Assembly: GCF_900182595.1 (NCBI RefSeq)
Contig: NZ_FXTN01000002.1
Span: 62,001-126,000 of the forward strand
Length of the DNA: 64,000 bases
Source: Pedobacter westerhofensis
GTDB taxonomy: Bacteria; Bacteroidota; Bacteroidia; Sphingobacteriales; Sphingobacteriaceae
Direction: 5' to 3'
Below the pieces are notes generated by a model. It saw only the letters and a list, made by a program, of their open reading frames with translations, was not told where the DNA came from and ran no database searches. Position numbers and translations under genes: made by a program. Shown here piece by piece: positions 8,858 through 17,563 of the stretch (position 1 is the first letter of the stretch; every line of letters begins with the position of its first letter).

Positions 8858-9430
8858 TTACAGCAAAGTGAGGGAGAGCAGGCTGAGGTTTATTCTCAGC
8901 CGCAGGTGTTTGATGGCTTTGTTGATCTGCTTTTTAACAGTGTGTTCAGAAATACAGAGTTCTTCGGCAATCTGTTTGTGTGACAGGCCCTGATTTCTGC
9001 TCAGGTCAAAAACTTCGCGCATTCTTGCAGGGAGGCTGGCAAGTGCCAGACGGAACAAGGCCAGTGTTTCTTTTTCGATATAACTTTCATCCAGTGCCGC
9101 AGTTCCCTTTTCCAGGTAACACTCCAATGAATCCAGATAGCGGGTGATCGTTTTCTGATGCCTGATAAAGTCAATGACCTTGTGGCGGATAGACCTGAAA
9201 ACATAGGCCTCCACTGTAGTTTTTACACTGATCGAATGGCGTGTTTCCCAGAGCCGGATAAACATCTCCTGAACGACGTCTTTAGCTTGCTCATCATCTC
9301 CGAGCATTCTAAAAGCCTGAAAATACAAGGGGCCTTTGTACCGGTCATAGAATTCTGCGAAGGCCTGTTTATCATCGCTTTTGATTAATGAAACAAGTTC
9401 TTCGGCAGGCAGGTTTGTATATTTGGCCAT
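8858..9430 (-). CDS. ECF RNA polymerase sigma-70 factor
   Basis: The 190-residue product has sigma region 2 (about residues 25-95, D-V-V-Q-E-M-F-I-R-L-W and A-Y-V-F-R-S-I-R-H-K-V-I-D) and region 4 (about 125-180, L-P-A-R-M-R-E-V-F and the helix-turn-helix H-K-Q-I-A-E-E-L-C-I-S-E-H-T-V-K-K), the usual two-domain ECF form. It is the first gene of the sigma-FecR-SusC-SusD locus on the minus strand and probably drives transcription of susC and susD when freed by FecR. The 161 bp to fecR contain a T-rich tract but no gene. Confidence 0.93.
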   Translation of the reverse strand: MAKYTNLPAEELVSLIKSDDKQAFAEFYDRYKGPLYFQAFRMLGDDEQAKDVVQEMFIRLWETRHSISVKTTVEAYVFRSIRHKVIDFIRHQKTITRYLDSLECYLEKGTAALDESYIEKETLALFRLALASLPARMREVFDLSRNQGLSHKQIAEELCISEHTVKKQINKAIKHLRLRINLSLLSLTLL

Positions 9431-9543
9431 TGTAAAGATGTCTAAACTTTAATTCTACAGAGAATACATCCATATACGTATTCTTTGAAGGAGTGGATTT
9501 GATCTAAAGCATAATTATTATGTTAAAATGAACGATGTGTGTG

Positions 9544-10752
9544 CTAAAACGACTCTACTTCTCTTCTTTGCCTTTGATAGATAAGCAGGGCAGCCAGAAA
9601 ACCAACAAATACCATCGCCATACTAAAAGGAAAAATATAAAGCATCCCAAAATGACTGGCTACACCTCCAACTAATGGCCCGGTGATGCCTAGGGAAAGA
9701 TCGATAAATAAGCCATAGCCACCAATCGCAGCGCCCTGGCTGGAGGAAGGTACAAGCTTAACAGCTTCCACGCCGAGTGCGGGAAAAACCAGCGAAAATC
9801 CAAGTCCTGCAATGCCTGCACCAATCAGCGCTACATGCGGGGCATTGGCAAGCCAGAGGATCAGCAATCCTACAGTTTCCAGTGCCAGGCAATACATCGC
9901 TGTTTTCATCCCTCCCGAGGTTTCTATGGAACGGGCAAACATGATACGCCCAAGGATAAATAAGATACTGAACACAGAAAGGGCCAGGACAGCGCCCGTC
10001 CAGTTCAGGTAAGCGTAATACAGCGTGATAAATGTAGATATCGTACCAAAACCCAGTCCGCCAAGCGCCAGGCAGATCCCAAAAGGGGATACCGTTTTGA
10101 GCACCTGAATAAATGGGAGCCTTGGGGCACTGGTATTTACTCCCCTTATGGCTTTTTTACTTTTTGCATAGATCAAACCGATTATACCTGCAGCAATGAT
10201 CACGATCCCTATACTGCCCATCCCAAATGCATTGTTCAGCAGGAGGCCTAAAGGAGCACCTGCAGCAAGGGCACCGTAACTGGCAATCCCGTTAAAGGAC
10301 ATTGCCCGGCCCGTATATTTGTCTCCCACTGCAAAGATTGCCCAGTTCACGGGGCTTGCCCCAATGAGGCCTTCTGCAAAGCCTGTCATCAGCCTGGTTA
10401 GAACGAGCGTCCCCAGGCTCAGTGCGGGGATATCCCTGAACATATATGCAGCAAACATCAGGATTCCACTCAGCGAGAATCCTATCATGCTTAACAATAC
10501 CGCGGGTTTTGGTCCTTTTTTATCAACAATGTTCCCTGCATATCCACGCAGCAGAAAGGTAGTGACATACTGAATGCTGATGATGATCCCCGCGATCATC
10601 GTACTGTAACCCAACCGCTGATGGATAAACACCGGCAATATGCCAAGGGCCAGTCCTATGGTAAAGTAACCGATAAATGTAAATGTGACAAACCCTGCAA
10701 TTGTTATACGGACCTTAGATAAGGAAGCGCCCGCATGTGTTTCTGCTTGCAT
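9544..10752 (-). CDS. MFS transporter (YhhS/YfcJ-like)
   Basis: The 402-residue product, taken from Met 10752, has about twelve hydrophobic helices and the loop-2 motif G-N-I-V-D-K-K-G-P-K-P typical of the major facilitator superfamily. The layout and the sequence R-L-M-T-G-F-A-E-G-L-I-G near helix 4 recall the YhhS/YfcJ group of putative exporters. An in-frame extension up to 10851 has no membrane character and was not chosen. It is divergent from an HxlR-type regulator 171 bp away that probably controls it. The substrate is unknown; efflux of a small toxic compound is the usual guess for such pairs. Confidence 0.85.
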   Translation of the reverse strand: MQAETHAGASLSKVRITIAGFVTFTFIGYFTIGLALGILPVFIHQRLGYSTMIAGIIISIQYVTTFLLRGYAGNIVDKKGPKPAVLLSMIGFSLSGILMFAAYMFRDIPALSLGTLVLTRLMTGFAEGLIGASPVNWAIFAVGDKYTGRAMSFNGIASYGALAAGAPLGLLLNNAFGMGSIGIVIIAAGIIGLIYAKSKKAIRGVNTSAPRLPFIQVLKTVSPFGICLALGGLGFGTISTFITLYYAYLNWTGAVLALSVFSILFILGRIMFARSIETSGGMKTAMYCLALETVGLLILWLANAPHVALIGAGIAGLGFSLVFPALGVEAVKLVPSSSQGAAIGGYGLFIDLSLGITGPLVGGVASHFGMLYIFPFSMAMVFVGFLAALLIYQRQRREVESF

Positions 10753-10866
10753 AACCCTGGTAACTCTTAAATAAGCACGCAAAGTTATACGCGAGCGCTC
10801 TTTAAAGGGAATAAAAGGGAAGACTTTACTTAAATCTAACATTGCAGGCATGCTAAATTAAAATTG

Positions 10867-10874
10867 TAAATTTG
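10867..10874 (+). promoter_or_regulatory. -7 box of the HxlR gene promoter
   Basis: TAAATTTG matches the Bacteroidota -7 consensus TAnnTTTG and lies 50 bp before the HxlR start codon. An ATTG at 10841-10844 could serve as a weak -33 element (22-nt spacing). It lies in the divergent region shared with the MFS gene. Confidence 0.45.
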
Positions 10875-10923
10875 ATCTGAATCCTTAATAACCAAACCTG
10901 TTTTTAATCAAATTATCAATTTT

Positions 10924-11355
10924 ATGAAAGCTAATCATCTCCGGTCTGATTGCTCCATTTGTTACGCATTGGATATATTCGGTGATAAATGGACACTGCT
11001 CATTTTACGTGATATGCTATTTGAAGGTAAGTCGTCCTTTAGCGAATTTAAGGCATCTGAAGAAAAAATTGCCACCAATATCCTTACCGACCGGCTTAAA
11101 ACCCTGGATGCCGAAGGTTTCCTGATCAAAACGGCTTCTGCAGCCAATAAGGCCAAATACCTGTATTCACTTACGGATAAGTCGATTGACCTGCTGCCAG
11201 TTTTTGTAGAGCTGTTCTCCTGGGGAGATAAGTACAGGCCTGCTTCGCCGTCCTGCAATCCGGTATATAAAAGACTAAAAGCAAATAATTCCCCTGCAAT
11301 TGCTGAATACGCTCAGGAACTGAAACAGCACAGGGATGCCGTACTGGGCGGGTAG
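10924..11355 (+). CDS. HxlR family winged-helix transcriptional regulator
   Basis: The 143-residue product carries the HxlR core: C-S-I-C-Y-A-L-D-I-F-G-D-K-W-T-L-L-I-L-R-D near residues 10-32, the F-S-E-F-K recognition helix region, I-A-T-N-I-L-T-D-R-L-K-T-L and Y-S-L-T-D-K-S-I-D-L-L-P. HxlR proteins bind DNA as dimers and many respond to electrophiles or redox stress through cysteines; Cys10 and Cys13 here are in the usual N-terminal position. It is divergent from the MFS transporter gene, which it likely represses. Nothing in the sequence identifies the inducer. Confidence 0.92.
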   Translation: MKANHLRSDCSICYALDIFGDKWTLLILRDMLFEGKSSFSEFKASEEKIATNILTDRLKTLDAEGFLIKTASAANKAKYLYSLTDKSIDLLPVFVELFSWGDKYRPASPSCNPVYKRLKANNSPAIAEYAQELKQHRDAVLGG

Positions 11356-11440
11356 CCGCACATTTGTTAGCGTATTGTAAGAACATGGTCATGTGGTATA
11401 AATTCTTGTTGCAAAATGCAACTGGTATTTGTAATTTTTG

Positions 11441-11448
11441 TATCTTTG
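11441..11448 (+). promoter_or_regulatory. -7 box of the thioredoxin gene promoter
   Basis: TATCTTTG is a perfect TAnnTTTG box 27 bp before the trxA start codon, which would give a short leader of about 20 nt. No convincing -33 TTTG is seen at the expected spacing. Confidence 0.6.
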
Positions 11449-11474
11449 ATATAGAAAATTAAAACATAGAAATT

Positions 11475-11798
11475 ATGAATACTATAGAAATCACTGACGC
11501 TAACTTTGATGAACTTGTGTTGAAATCAGACAAACCTGTATTAATCGACTTTTGGGCCGAATGGTGCGGACCCTGTCGGATGGTAGGCCCGGTGGTTGAA
11601 GAAATAGCTAAAGAATATGAAGGAAAAGCCGTTGTAGGAAAACTAAATGTGGATAATAATCCTGAGGTATCCGTAAGATTTGGCATCCGGAACATCCCGG
11701 CATTGTTATATTTCAAAGACGGAGAAATTGTGGATAAACAGGTAGGTGCAGTTCCTAAATCTATACTTGCTGAAAAACTGATCAAACAGCTGAACTAA
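11475..11798 (+). CDS. trxA: Thioredoxin
   Basis: The 107-residue product is a full-length cytoplasmic thioredoxin without a signal peptide. The active site W-C-G-P-C falls at residues 30-34 after D-F-W-A-E, the cis-proline loop I-R-N-I-P-A-L is present, and the buried aspartate is in the usual place. It reduces protein disulfides using electrons from thioredoxin reductase, which is not in this window. It stands alone with its own promoter and terminator. Confidence 0.95.
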   Translation: MNTIEITDANFDELVLKSDKPVLIDFWAEWCGPCRMVGPVVEEIAKEYEGKAVVGKLNVDNNPEVSVRFGIRNIPALLYFKDGEIVDKQVGAVPKSILAEKLIKQLN

Positions 11799-11822
11799 GA
11801 TCGTTTGGATTGATTGTTTAAT

Positions 11823-11858
11823 GAAAGGGTGTTATAATTTATTATAACGCCCTTTTTT
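11823..11858. terminator. Terminator between trxA and the small membrane protein gene
   Basis: A near-perfect stem (one G-T pair) pairs GAAAGGGTGTTATAA at 11822-11836 with TTATAACGCCCTTTT around 11841-11855, and a T-run follows on the plus strand with an A-rich left flank. It ends trxA and could also serve the convergent gene at 11867-12205. Confidence 0.8.
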
Positions 11859-11866
11859 ATTTATCG

Positions 11867-12205
11867 CTAGGCCAGAAAAAGGGCCCGGTAATCTGTATTG
11901 GCCTCCACTCTTTTGAGCATTACAAACGAGAATATGGCAAAGATCCCTACAGGGATAATGATCATCTGAATGATCAGGCTTAAAGGGTTAAGCTGAAAGT
12001 ACCTCAGTGTATATACCGCAATAAATAACGCGAAGATCAGATACTTGCCCACCGTAAACATTCTGGTGTAGCGCGATGCTTTTTTAATATTGGACACGAG
12101 TTGTTTACACTGCAAATCATCCAGGTTATTAATGAAATCCAGCTCTTCCTGATCCCAGTCCCATTCATTTATGATATATGCTCTTGCCTCAATATTGCTT
12201 TCCAT
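11867..12205 (-). CDS. Small two-helix membrane protein of unknown function
   Basis: The 112-residue product has a charged, acidic N-terminal half rich in W, D and E (about residues 10-40) followed by a basic linker and two hydrophobic helices (about 50-70 and 75-96). I recognise no family. It is a single minus-strand gene between trxA and the OmpA-like gene, convergent with the former. A signal peptide is absent, so it is probably an inner membrane protein with the N-terminal domain in the cytoplasm. Confidence 0.6.
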   Translation of the reverse strand: MESNIEARAYIINEWDWDQEELDFINNLDDLQCKQLVSNIKKASRYTRMFTVGKYLIFALFIAVYTLRYFQLNPLSLIIQMIIIPVGIFAIFSFVMLKRVEANTDYRALFLA

Positions 12206-12247
12206 ATGCGTGTATAATTCTTAAAAATACAATTTTTCAATAAAAAA

Positions 12248-12274
12248 GCGGGCCTCGTTATTCAGGAGGCCCGC
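12248..12274 (-). terminator. Terminator of the OmpA-like gene
   Basis: GCGGGCCTC at 12248-12256 pairs perfectly with GAGGCCCGC at 12266-12274 around a 9-nt loop. Six A at 12242-12247 give a U-tract on the minus strand, directly downstream of the OmpA-like gene. Confidence 0.85.
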
Positions 12275-12299
12275 CTTTATGCGGCTAAAAATTTAGCTT

Positions 12300-13163
12300 T
12301 TAAGGTTTTTTAGCTTCAGGGGCTTTACCAATCAGGTCCATAAACTGGTCCAGTTTAGGCGTGATGATAATCTGCGTGCGCCTGTTTTTTGCTTTTCCGG
12401 CATCTGTAGTATTATCGGCTACCGGATTGTATTCTCCTCTTCCGCCAGCGGTTAACCTTTTGGGATCAACTCCAAAAGTGGTTTGTAAAGACTGTACAAC
12501 AGAGGATGCACGCAAGGCGCTTAAATCCCAGTTGTTGCGGATGTTAGGCATTTTAACCGGTACGGCATCTGTATTACCTTCAATCAGGACATCGTAATCA
12601 TTGTAGTCCTTGATGATTTTGGCAATTTTGCTTAAGGTTTGTCCGGCTTTATCAGAGATATCGTAACTTCCTGATTTATATAGCATATTGTCTGCCAGGG
12701 AAATATAAACCACACCTTTCAGTACCTGTACATCCACATCCTGCATTTCCTCACGGCTAAGTGAACGGGTCAGGTTATTGGTAAGCACTAAGTTGAGCGA
12801 GTCACTTTTGTTTTTTGTATTCACCAGGTGCTGGATGTATTTGTTGGATGAATTGATCTCATCTACGAGTTTGGAGATATTCACATTTCCCTGGCCTGAT
12901 GAGGTTAAACATTTGTCGAGCGCAGCCTGTAATGCCGCAACATTGGAACGCTCAGAAGTAATCTGTTCTTCAAGGCTTTTAACCCTTGAACTGGAGGCCG
13001 AAAGTCCCTGCTGGCTTTCATCATACTTTTTGCTGAGTTCACTGTTTTTTGTTTGTAAATCTGTATAGTTGGATTGTAATTCAGTAAACTTTTTATTACT
13101 TACACAGCCTTGAGATAAAAAGGCAATCGATAACAGGGCTACCGGTAATATTGATAATTTCAT
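12300..13163 (-). CDS. OmpA family peptidoglycan-binding lipoprotein
   Basis: The 287-residue product, taken from Met 13163, starts with a lipoprotein signal ending in F-L-S-Q-G-C. Residues about 22-95 form a coiled coil of the type seen in envelope spacers, and the C-terminal OmpA domain (about 150-270) has I-E-G-N-T-D-A-V-P, N-W-D-L-S-A-L-R-A and A-K-N-R-R-T-Q-I-I-I, the conserved peptidoglycan (diaminopimelate) binding pattern. It probably links the outer membrane to the cell wall. An open extension to 13271 lacks signal features and was not chosen. Confidence 0.9.
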   Translation of the reverse strand: MKLSILPVALLSIAFLSQGCVSNKKFTELQSNYTDLQTKNSELSKKYDESQQGLSASSSRVKSLEEQITSERSNVAALQAALDKCLTSSGQGNVNISKLVDEINSSNKYIQHLVNTKNKSDSLNLVLTNNLTRSLSREEMQDVDVQVLKGVVYISLADNMLYKSGSYDISDKAGQTLSKIAKIIKDYNDYDVLIEGNTDAVPVKMPNIRNNWDLSALRASSVVQSLQTTFGVDPKRLTAGGRGEYNPVADNTTDAGKAKNRRTQIIITPKLDQFMDLIGKAPEAKKP

Positions 13164-13386
13164 AATATTGATTTTTATTTGATATCTGTACTCAGGCAGT
13201 ATACTTGCACAGATCGTGCCAATCCGGCTGCAGAGAAAGGCCATGGGTTCCAAACATCCTTTATTCATCATACTGCCCAGGTATTAGTACGGTTAATACC
13301 AATCAAAAAAAGTATAAGTGGCAGTTTCTTCTGCGTAGAACACGTGTTGTTTCGTTACAGGTCAAATACTTGAAACCTTCAAAATT

Positions 13387-13394
13387 TAAGTTTG
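13387..13394 (+). promoter_or_regulatory. Candidate -7 box upstream of glgX
   Basis: TAAGTTTG matches TAnnTTTG and lies 65 bp before the glgX start. No good -33 element is visible, so this is a tentative promoter for the glgX-glgE-treS-glgB operon. Confidence 0.35.
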
Positions 13395-13459
13395 TTGGAG
13401 GTTAAAATGTTTAAAACCCTAATGTTTATGGTTTGCATTTCCTGTAACGAAAAATAAAA

Positions 13460-15586
13460 ATGAATTTAAACATCTTTCCCGGAAAACCATTTCCTCTCGG
13501 CTCATCATGGGACGGCAATGGTGTCAACTTTACGCTATATTCTGAAAATGCAACTGCGGTTGAACTCTGCCTCTTTGATCCTGATAACGACGAAAAAGAA
13601 ACCATGAGGTTCAGCATTACTGAACAAACTGATCTTACCTGGCATATCTATGTACAGGGCCTTGCCCCGGGACAACTTTACGGCTTCAGGGTCTATGGTC
13701 CTTTTGAACCGGAAAACGGCCACCGCTTTAATCCCAATAAATTATTGCTTGATCCTTATGCAAAGGCGATATCGGGTATTATCGACTGGAATGATTCGCT
13801 GTTCTCCTATAAGGTGGGCGACCCGGAAGAGGACCTCAGTTTTAGCGAGACGGACAGTGCGCCCTACATACCAAAATCGGTTGTGATCGACCCCAGCTTT
13901 GACTGGGGGGATGACCAACGGCCAAATACGCCATACTATAACACGGTGATCTATGAAGCCCACGTGAAAGGCTTTACCAAACTCCATCCGGATATCCCCG
14001 AAGATATCCGGGGCACCTATGCCGGGATCGGTCATCAGGTGACTATTGATTATCTTAAAAGCCTTGGGATTACTGCGATAGAACTGATGCCGGTACACCA
14101 TTTTGTGGCAGACAGGCACCTGCTGGAAAAAGCACTCACCAATTACTGGGGATACAATACACTTGGATTTTTTGCCCCTGATGTGCGCTATTGCTCTGGC
14201 GGTAAACAGGGCCAGCAGGTTACTGAATTCAAAAGCATGGTGAAAGCGCTGCATCAGGCCGGTATAGAAGTGATCCTGGATGTAGTGTACAACCACACCG
14301 CCGAAGGTAACGAAAAGGGGCCTACGCTTTCATTCAAGGGTATCGATAACTCATCTTACTATCGGCTTACCGAGGATAAGCGCTACTATATGGACTATAC
14401 CGGTACGGGCAATACGCTCAATGCCTACCTGCCAAACGTGCTGCGCTTACTGATGGATAGCCTGCGGTACTGGATTACAGAGATGCACGTGGATGGTTTT
14501 CGCTTTGATCTGGCTGCTACACTTGCCCGGGAACTCCATGAAGTCAACAGGCTAAGCGCATTTTTTGATATCATCCATCAGGACCCTACAATTTCACAGG
14601 TTAAACTGATTGCCGAACCATGGGATATTGGAGAAGGTGGCTACCAGGTAGGTAAATTCCCTATCGGCTGGGCAGAATGGAACGGAAAGTTCAGGGACTG
14701 TATCCGCGATTACTGGAGCGGCTCCGAAAATACGCTTCCGGAATTTGCCGACCGGATTACGGGAAGTGCAGATCTCTATAAAGATTACAGGAAACCCACT
14801 GCCAGTATCAACTTTATCACTGCGCATGATGGATTTACCCTGCACGACCTGGTGTCTTACAATGAAAAACATAATGATGCCAACGGTGAGGACAATCAGG
14901 ACGGCGAAAGCAATAACCGCTCCTGGAACTGCGGGGCGGAAGGGCCGACGGACGATCAGGATATTATCGCCCTGCGCATGAAACAGAAAAGGAACTTCCT
15001 GACCACTTTATTCTTATCACAGGGCGTGCCGATGCTGCTGGCAGGTGACGAGCTGGGGCGTACGCAGCAGGGCAACAACAATTCTTATTGCCAGGATAAT
15101 GAGATCTCATGGCTGGACTGGGAGGCGGCCGACCAGGATCTGCGTGGCTTTACCAGCAGCCTGATCCGCTTGAGAAGAGAACATGCCGTTTTCTCCAGAA
15201 AAAACTGGTTCAAGGGCCAACCTTTAAAAGCCAACGGAATAGAAGATATCGCCTGGTTCCTGCCAGACGGAAGTCCGATGGACGACGAGCACTGGAACGA
15301 GGGCGCAGCAAAATCTGTAGCTACCTTTCTGAATGGTAAAGGCTTGAATACACTTGATGATGCTGGCAACAAGGTGGTTGACGACAGCTTCTATATGATT
15401 TTTAATGCGCATGAGGAGGAGATACAATATCAGTTGCCGGGCGACGAATACGGGGGAGAATGGCGCATTATCATTGATACTGCCAGTGCCGCCCCGGTAA
15501 GTGCCACGCTGATTTTTGCACCGGGAACACAGGTTCCGGTAGGTGGGCGCACAGTGGTGCTGCTTCAAAATTTTAAGAATCAATAA
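13460..15586 (+). CDS. glgX: Glycogen debranching enzyme (GlgX/TreX-type isoamylase)
   Basis: The 708-residue product has an N-terminal CBM48 domain (about residues 5-100, with G-S-S-W-D-G-N-G-V-N-F) and a GH13 subfamily 11 catalytic barrel: the nucleophile region D-G-F-R-F-D near residues 344-350, the acid region A-E-P-W-D at about 385, and A-H-D-G-F-T near 455 with the following H-N-D-A-N-G-E typical of isoamylases and GlgX. It hydrolyses alpha-1,6 branches of glycogen-like glucan. It is the first of four tightly spaced genes (11 bp to glgE) of the GlgE pathway, so it probably trims or recycles the polymer made by the other three. GlgX and TreX cannot be separated by eye. Confidence 0.92.
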   Translation: MNLNIFPGKPFPLGSSWDGNGVNFTLYSENATAVELCLFDPDNDEKETMRFSITEQTDLTWHIYVQGLAPGQLYGFRVYGPFEPENGHRFNPNKLLLDPYAKAISGIIDWNDSLFSYKVGDPEEDLSFSETDSAPYIPKSVVIDPSFDWGDDQRPNTPYYNTVIYEAHVKGFTKLHPDIPEDIRGTYAGIGHQVTIDYLKSLGITAIELMPVHHFVADRHLLEKALTNYWGYNTLGFFAPDVRYCSGGKQGQQVTEFKSMVKALHQAGIEVILDVVYNHTAEGNEKGPTLSFKGIDNSSYYRLTEDKRYYMDYTGTGNTLNAYLPNVLRLLMDSLRYWITEMHVDGFRFDLAATLARELHEVNRLSAFFDIIHQDPTISQVKLIAEPWDIGEGGYQVGKFPIGWAEWNGKFRDCIRDYWSGSENTLPEFADRITGSADLYKDYRKPTASINFITAHDGFTLHDLVSYNEKHNDANGEDNQDGESNNRSWNCGAEGPTDDQDIIALRMKQKRNFLTTLFLSQGVPMLLAGDELGRTQQGNNNSYCQDNEISWLDWEAADQDLRGFTSSLIRLRREHAVFSRKNWFKGQPLKANGIEDIAWFLPDGSPMDDEHWNEGAAKSVATFLNGKGLNTLDDAGNKVVDDSFYMIFNAHEEEIQYQLPGDEYGGEWRIIIDTASAAPVSATLIFAPGTQVPVGGRTVVLLQNFKNQ

Positions 15587-15597
15587 AACGGTTTGCA

Positions 15598-17544
15598 ATG
15601 GGTTTCGAGAATGGCAAAAAAAGAGTAATTATCACGCAGGTTTCCCCGGCTGTGGAAGGGGGAAAATACCCTGCAAAGGCAGTGGTCAATGAAGAAATCA
15701 CGATCGCTGCGGATGTATTTGGTGACGGGCATGATGAGGTTGCAGCAAGTGTTCTCATAACATACCTGCCCGGGGGCCTGCAGCAGGAACTCCCGATGGC
15801 CATGAGCCTCAATGACCGCTGGGAAGCTGCATATACATTTGAGGCCACCGGCGAGTATGAATTCAGGATCATAGGCTGGGAAGATCATTATACAACCTGG
15901 AAAAAAGGCCTCCGGAAAAAATATGATGCCGGGCAGGATATCAGTCTGGAGCTCCTGATCGGTGCAGAATTACTGAATGCCGCTGCTGTGGTACTAGAGG
16001 CAGAAGGTCCTGTACTAACAGCTGCGGCAGAAAAACTATCCCGCGTATCGCCGGAGCAGGGGGTAGCTATTGCACTGCATGAAGAACTCGCCGCAATCAT
16101 GTTCAACTATCGTCCTGAGGAATCTGTAACCGTTTATCCCACAATCTTCACAATCAGCGTAGAACGGAAAAAGGCCGCCTTCAGTTCCTGGTACGAACTG
16201 TTTCCACGGTCAGCCTCGGCAGAACCCGGCAGGCACGGAACTTTTAAAGATGTGGAACAACTGCTTCCAATGGTGAGTAAACTGGGCTTCGATGTGCTCT
16301 ACTTTCCGCCTGTACATCCCATTGGAGAAATCAACCGCAAAGGAAAAAACAATACGTTAAATGCGGGAACCGGTGATCCCGGATCGCCCTGGGCAATCGG
16401 CAACAGGAAGGGCGGGCATAAAGCCATTCATCCCCAGCTGGGAACGATGAAAGACTTTAAGCGTCTGAATAAAGCAGCAAACGACCTCGGCATTGAGTTG
16501 GCAATGGACATTGCTTATCAATGTGCGCCAGACCACCCTTATGTGAAAGAACATCCGCAATGGTTTAAATGGCGCCCTGACGGCACGGTACAGTTTGCCG
16601 AAAACCCGCCAAAAAAATATGAGGATATCCTGCCTTTTGACTTCGAAACGGACGATTGGCAGAACCTGTGGCTGGAATTAAAAAGTATCATTGATTACTG
16701 GATCAGTGCCGGTGTCCGAATTTTCAGGATCGATAATCCGCATACCAAGGCTTTTCCCTTCTGGGAATGGATGATTGCCGAGGTGAGAAAGAAAGATCCT
16801 GATGTGCTGTTCCTGGCAGAGGCTTTTACGCGTCCGCGCCTGATGGAACGGCTTGCTAAAACCGGCTTTACACAGTCGTACACCTATTTTACATGGCGCA
16901 ATACCAAGTATGAGATCGAGACATATATGAAGGAGCTTACCAAAACCGAGATGCGGTATTATTTCAGGCCCAACTTCTGGCCCAATACACCCGACATCCT
17001 GCCTCCTGCACTTATCAACGGGGGAGAGAACGCACACATTATGCGCCTCATCCTGGCGGCTACTTTATCTTCCAACTACGGTCTGTATGGCCCTGTTTAC
17101 GATTTCGGCATCAATACCCCACACGGACAAAAAGAAGAGTACGTGGATAATGAAAAATATGAAATCAAACACTGGGAATGGACAAAGTATACGCGTATCC
17201 GCGAGCTGATGATCAGGGTAAACCAGATCCGTAAGCAAAATACAGCGCTGCACAGTACCTGGAATATCGAGTTTGCAGATACCAGCAGTGACCAGATCAT
17301 CGCTTACACCAAGACCGATGCTAAATCAGGAAACAAACTGCTGATTGCAGTCAACCTTGATGCTACACAAACCCATTCTGCCACAATCAGGATCCCTTTT
17401 GAGGAACTGAACATGGATCCCTCAAAAGAATTCAGGGCGCATGATCTTCTGAACGGAGATATCTGGTACTGGCGGGGGGAATATCAATTTGTAGAACTGA
17501 ACCCACACCTGATGCCTGCACATATTTTCAGGCTGGATCAATAA
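15598..17544 (+). CDS. glgE: Alpha-1,4-glucan:maltose-1-phosphate maltosyltransferase GlgE
   Basis: The 648-residue product has the GlgE layout: an N-terminal beta-sandwich with the helical insert typical of the family (about residues 10-190), then a GH13 subfamily 3 barrel starting near S-W-Y-E-L-F-P-R-S. The signature F-R-I-D-N-P-H-T-K places the nucleophile at Asp379, and L-A-E-A-F-T-R-P places the acid/base at Glu408. GlgE extends linear alpha-1,4-glucan by transferring maltosyl units from maltose-1-phosphate. The donor is made by the maltokinase part of the next gene, and branches are added by GlgB, so the order matches the pathway. Confidence 0.95.
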   Translation: MGFENGKKRVIITQVSPAVEGGKYPAKAVVNEEITIAADVFGDGHDEVAASVLITYLPGGLQQELPMAMSLNDRWEAAYTFEATGEYEFRIIGWEDHYTTWKKGLRKKYDAGQDISLELLIGAELLNAAAVVLEAEGPVLTAAAEKLSRVSPEQGVAIALHEELAAIMFNYRPEESVTVYPTIFTISVERKKAAFSSWYELFPRSASAEPGRHGTFKDVEQLLPMVSKLGFDVLYFPPVHPIGEINRKGKNNTLNAGTGDPGSPWAIGNRKGGHKAIHPQLGTMKDFKRLNKAANDLGIELAMDIAYQCAPDHPYVKEHPQWFKWRPDGTVQFAENPPKKYEDILPFDFETDDWQNLWLELKSIIDYWISAGVRIFRIDNPHTKAFPFWEWMIAEVRKKDPDVLFLAEAFTRPRLMERLAKTGFTQSYTYFTWRNTKYEIETYMKELTKTEMRYYFRPNFWPNTPDILPPALINGGENAHIMRLILAATLSSNYGLYGPVYDFGINTPHGQKEEYVDNEKYEIKHWEWTKYTRIRELMIRVNQIRKQNTALHSTWNIEFADTSSDQIIAYTKTDAKSGNKLLIAVNLDATQTHSATIRIPFEELNMDPSKEFRAHDLLNGDIWYWRGEYQFVELNPHLMPAHIFRLDQ

Positions 17545-17563
17545 CCAAATACGAAACAATATC

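Noticed and set aside
13742..14296. 184-codon open frame antisense to glgX
   Set aside because: It lies opposite a well-supported enzyme gene and encodes no recognisable domain; long antisense frames are common in this GC-richer operon.
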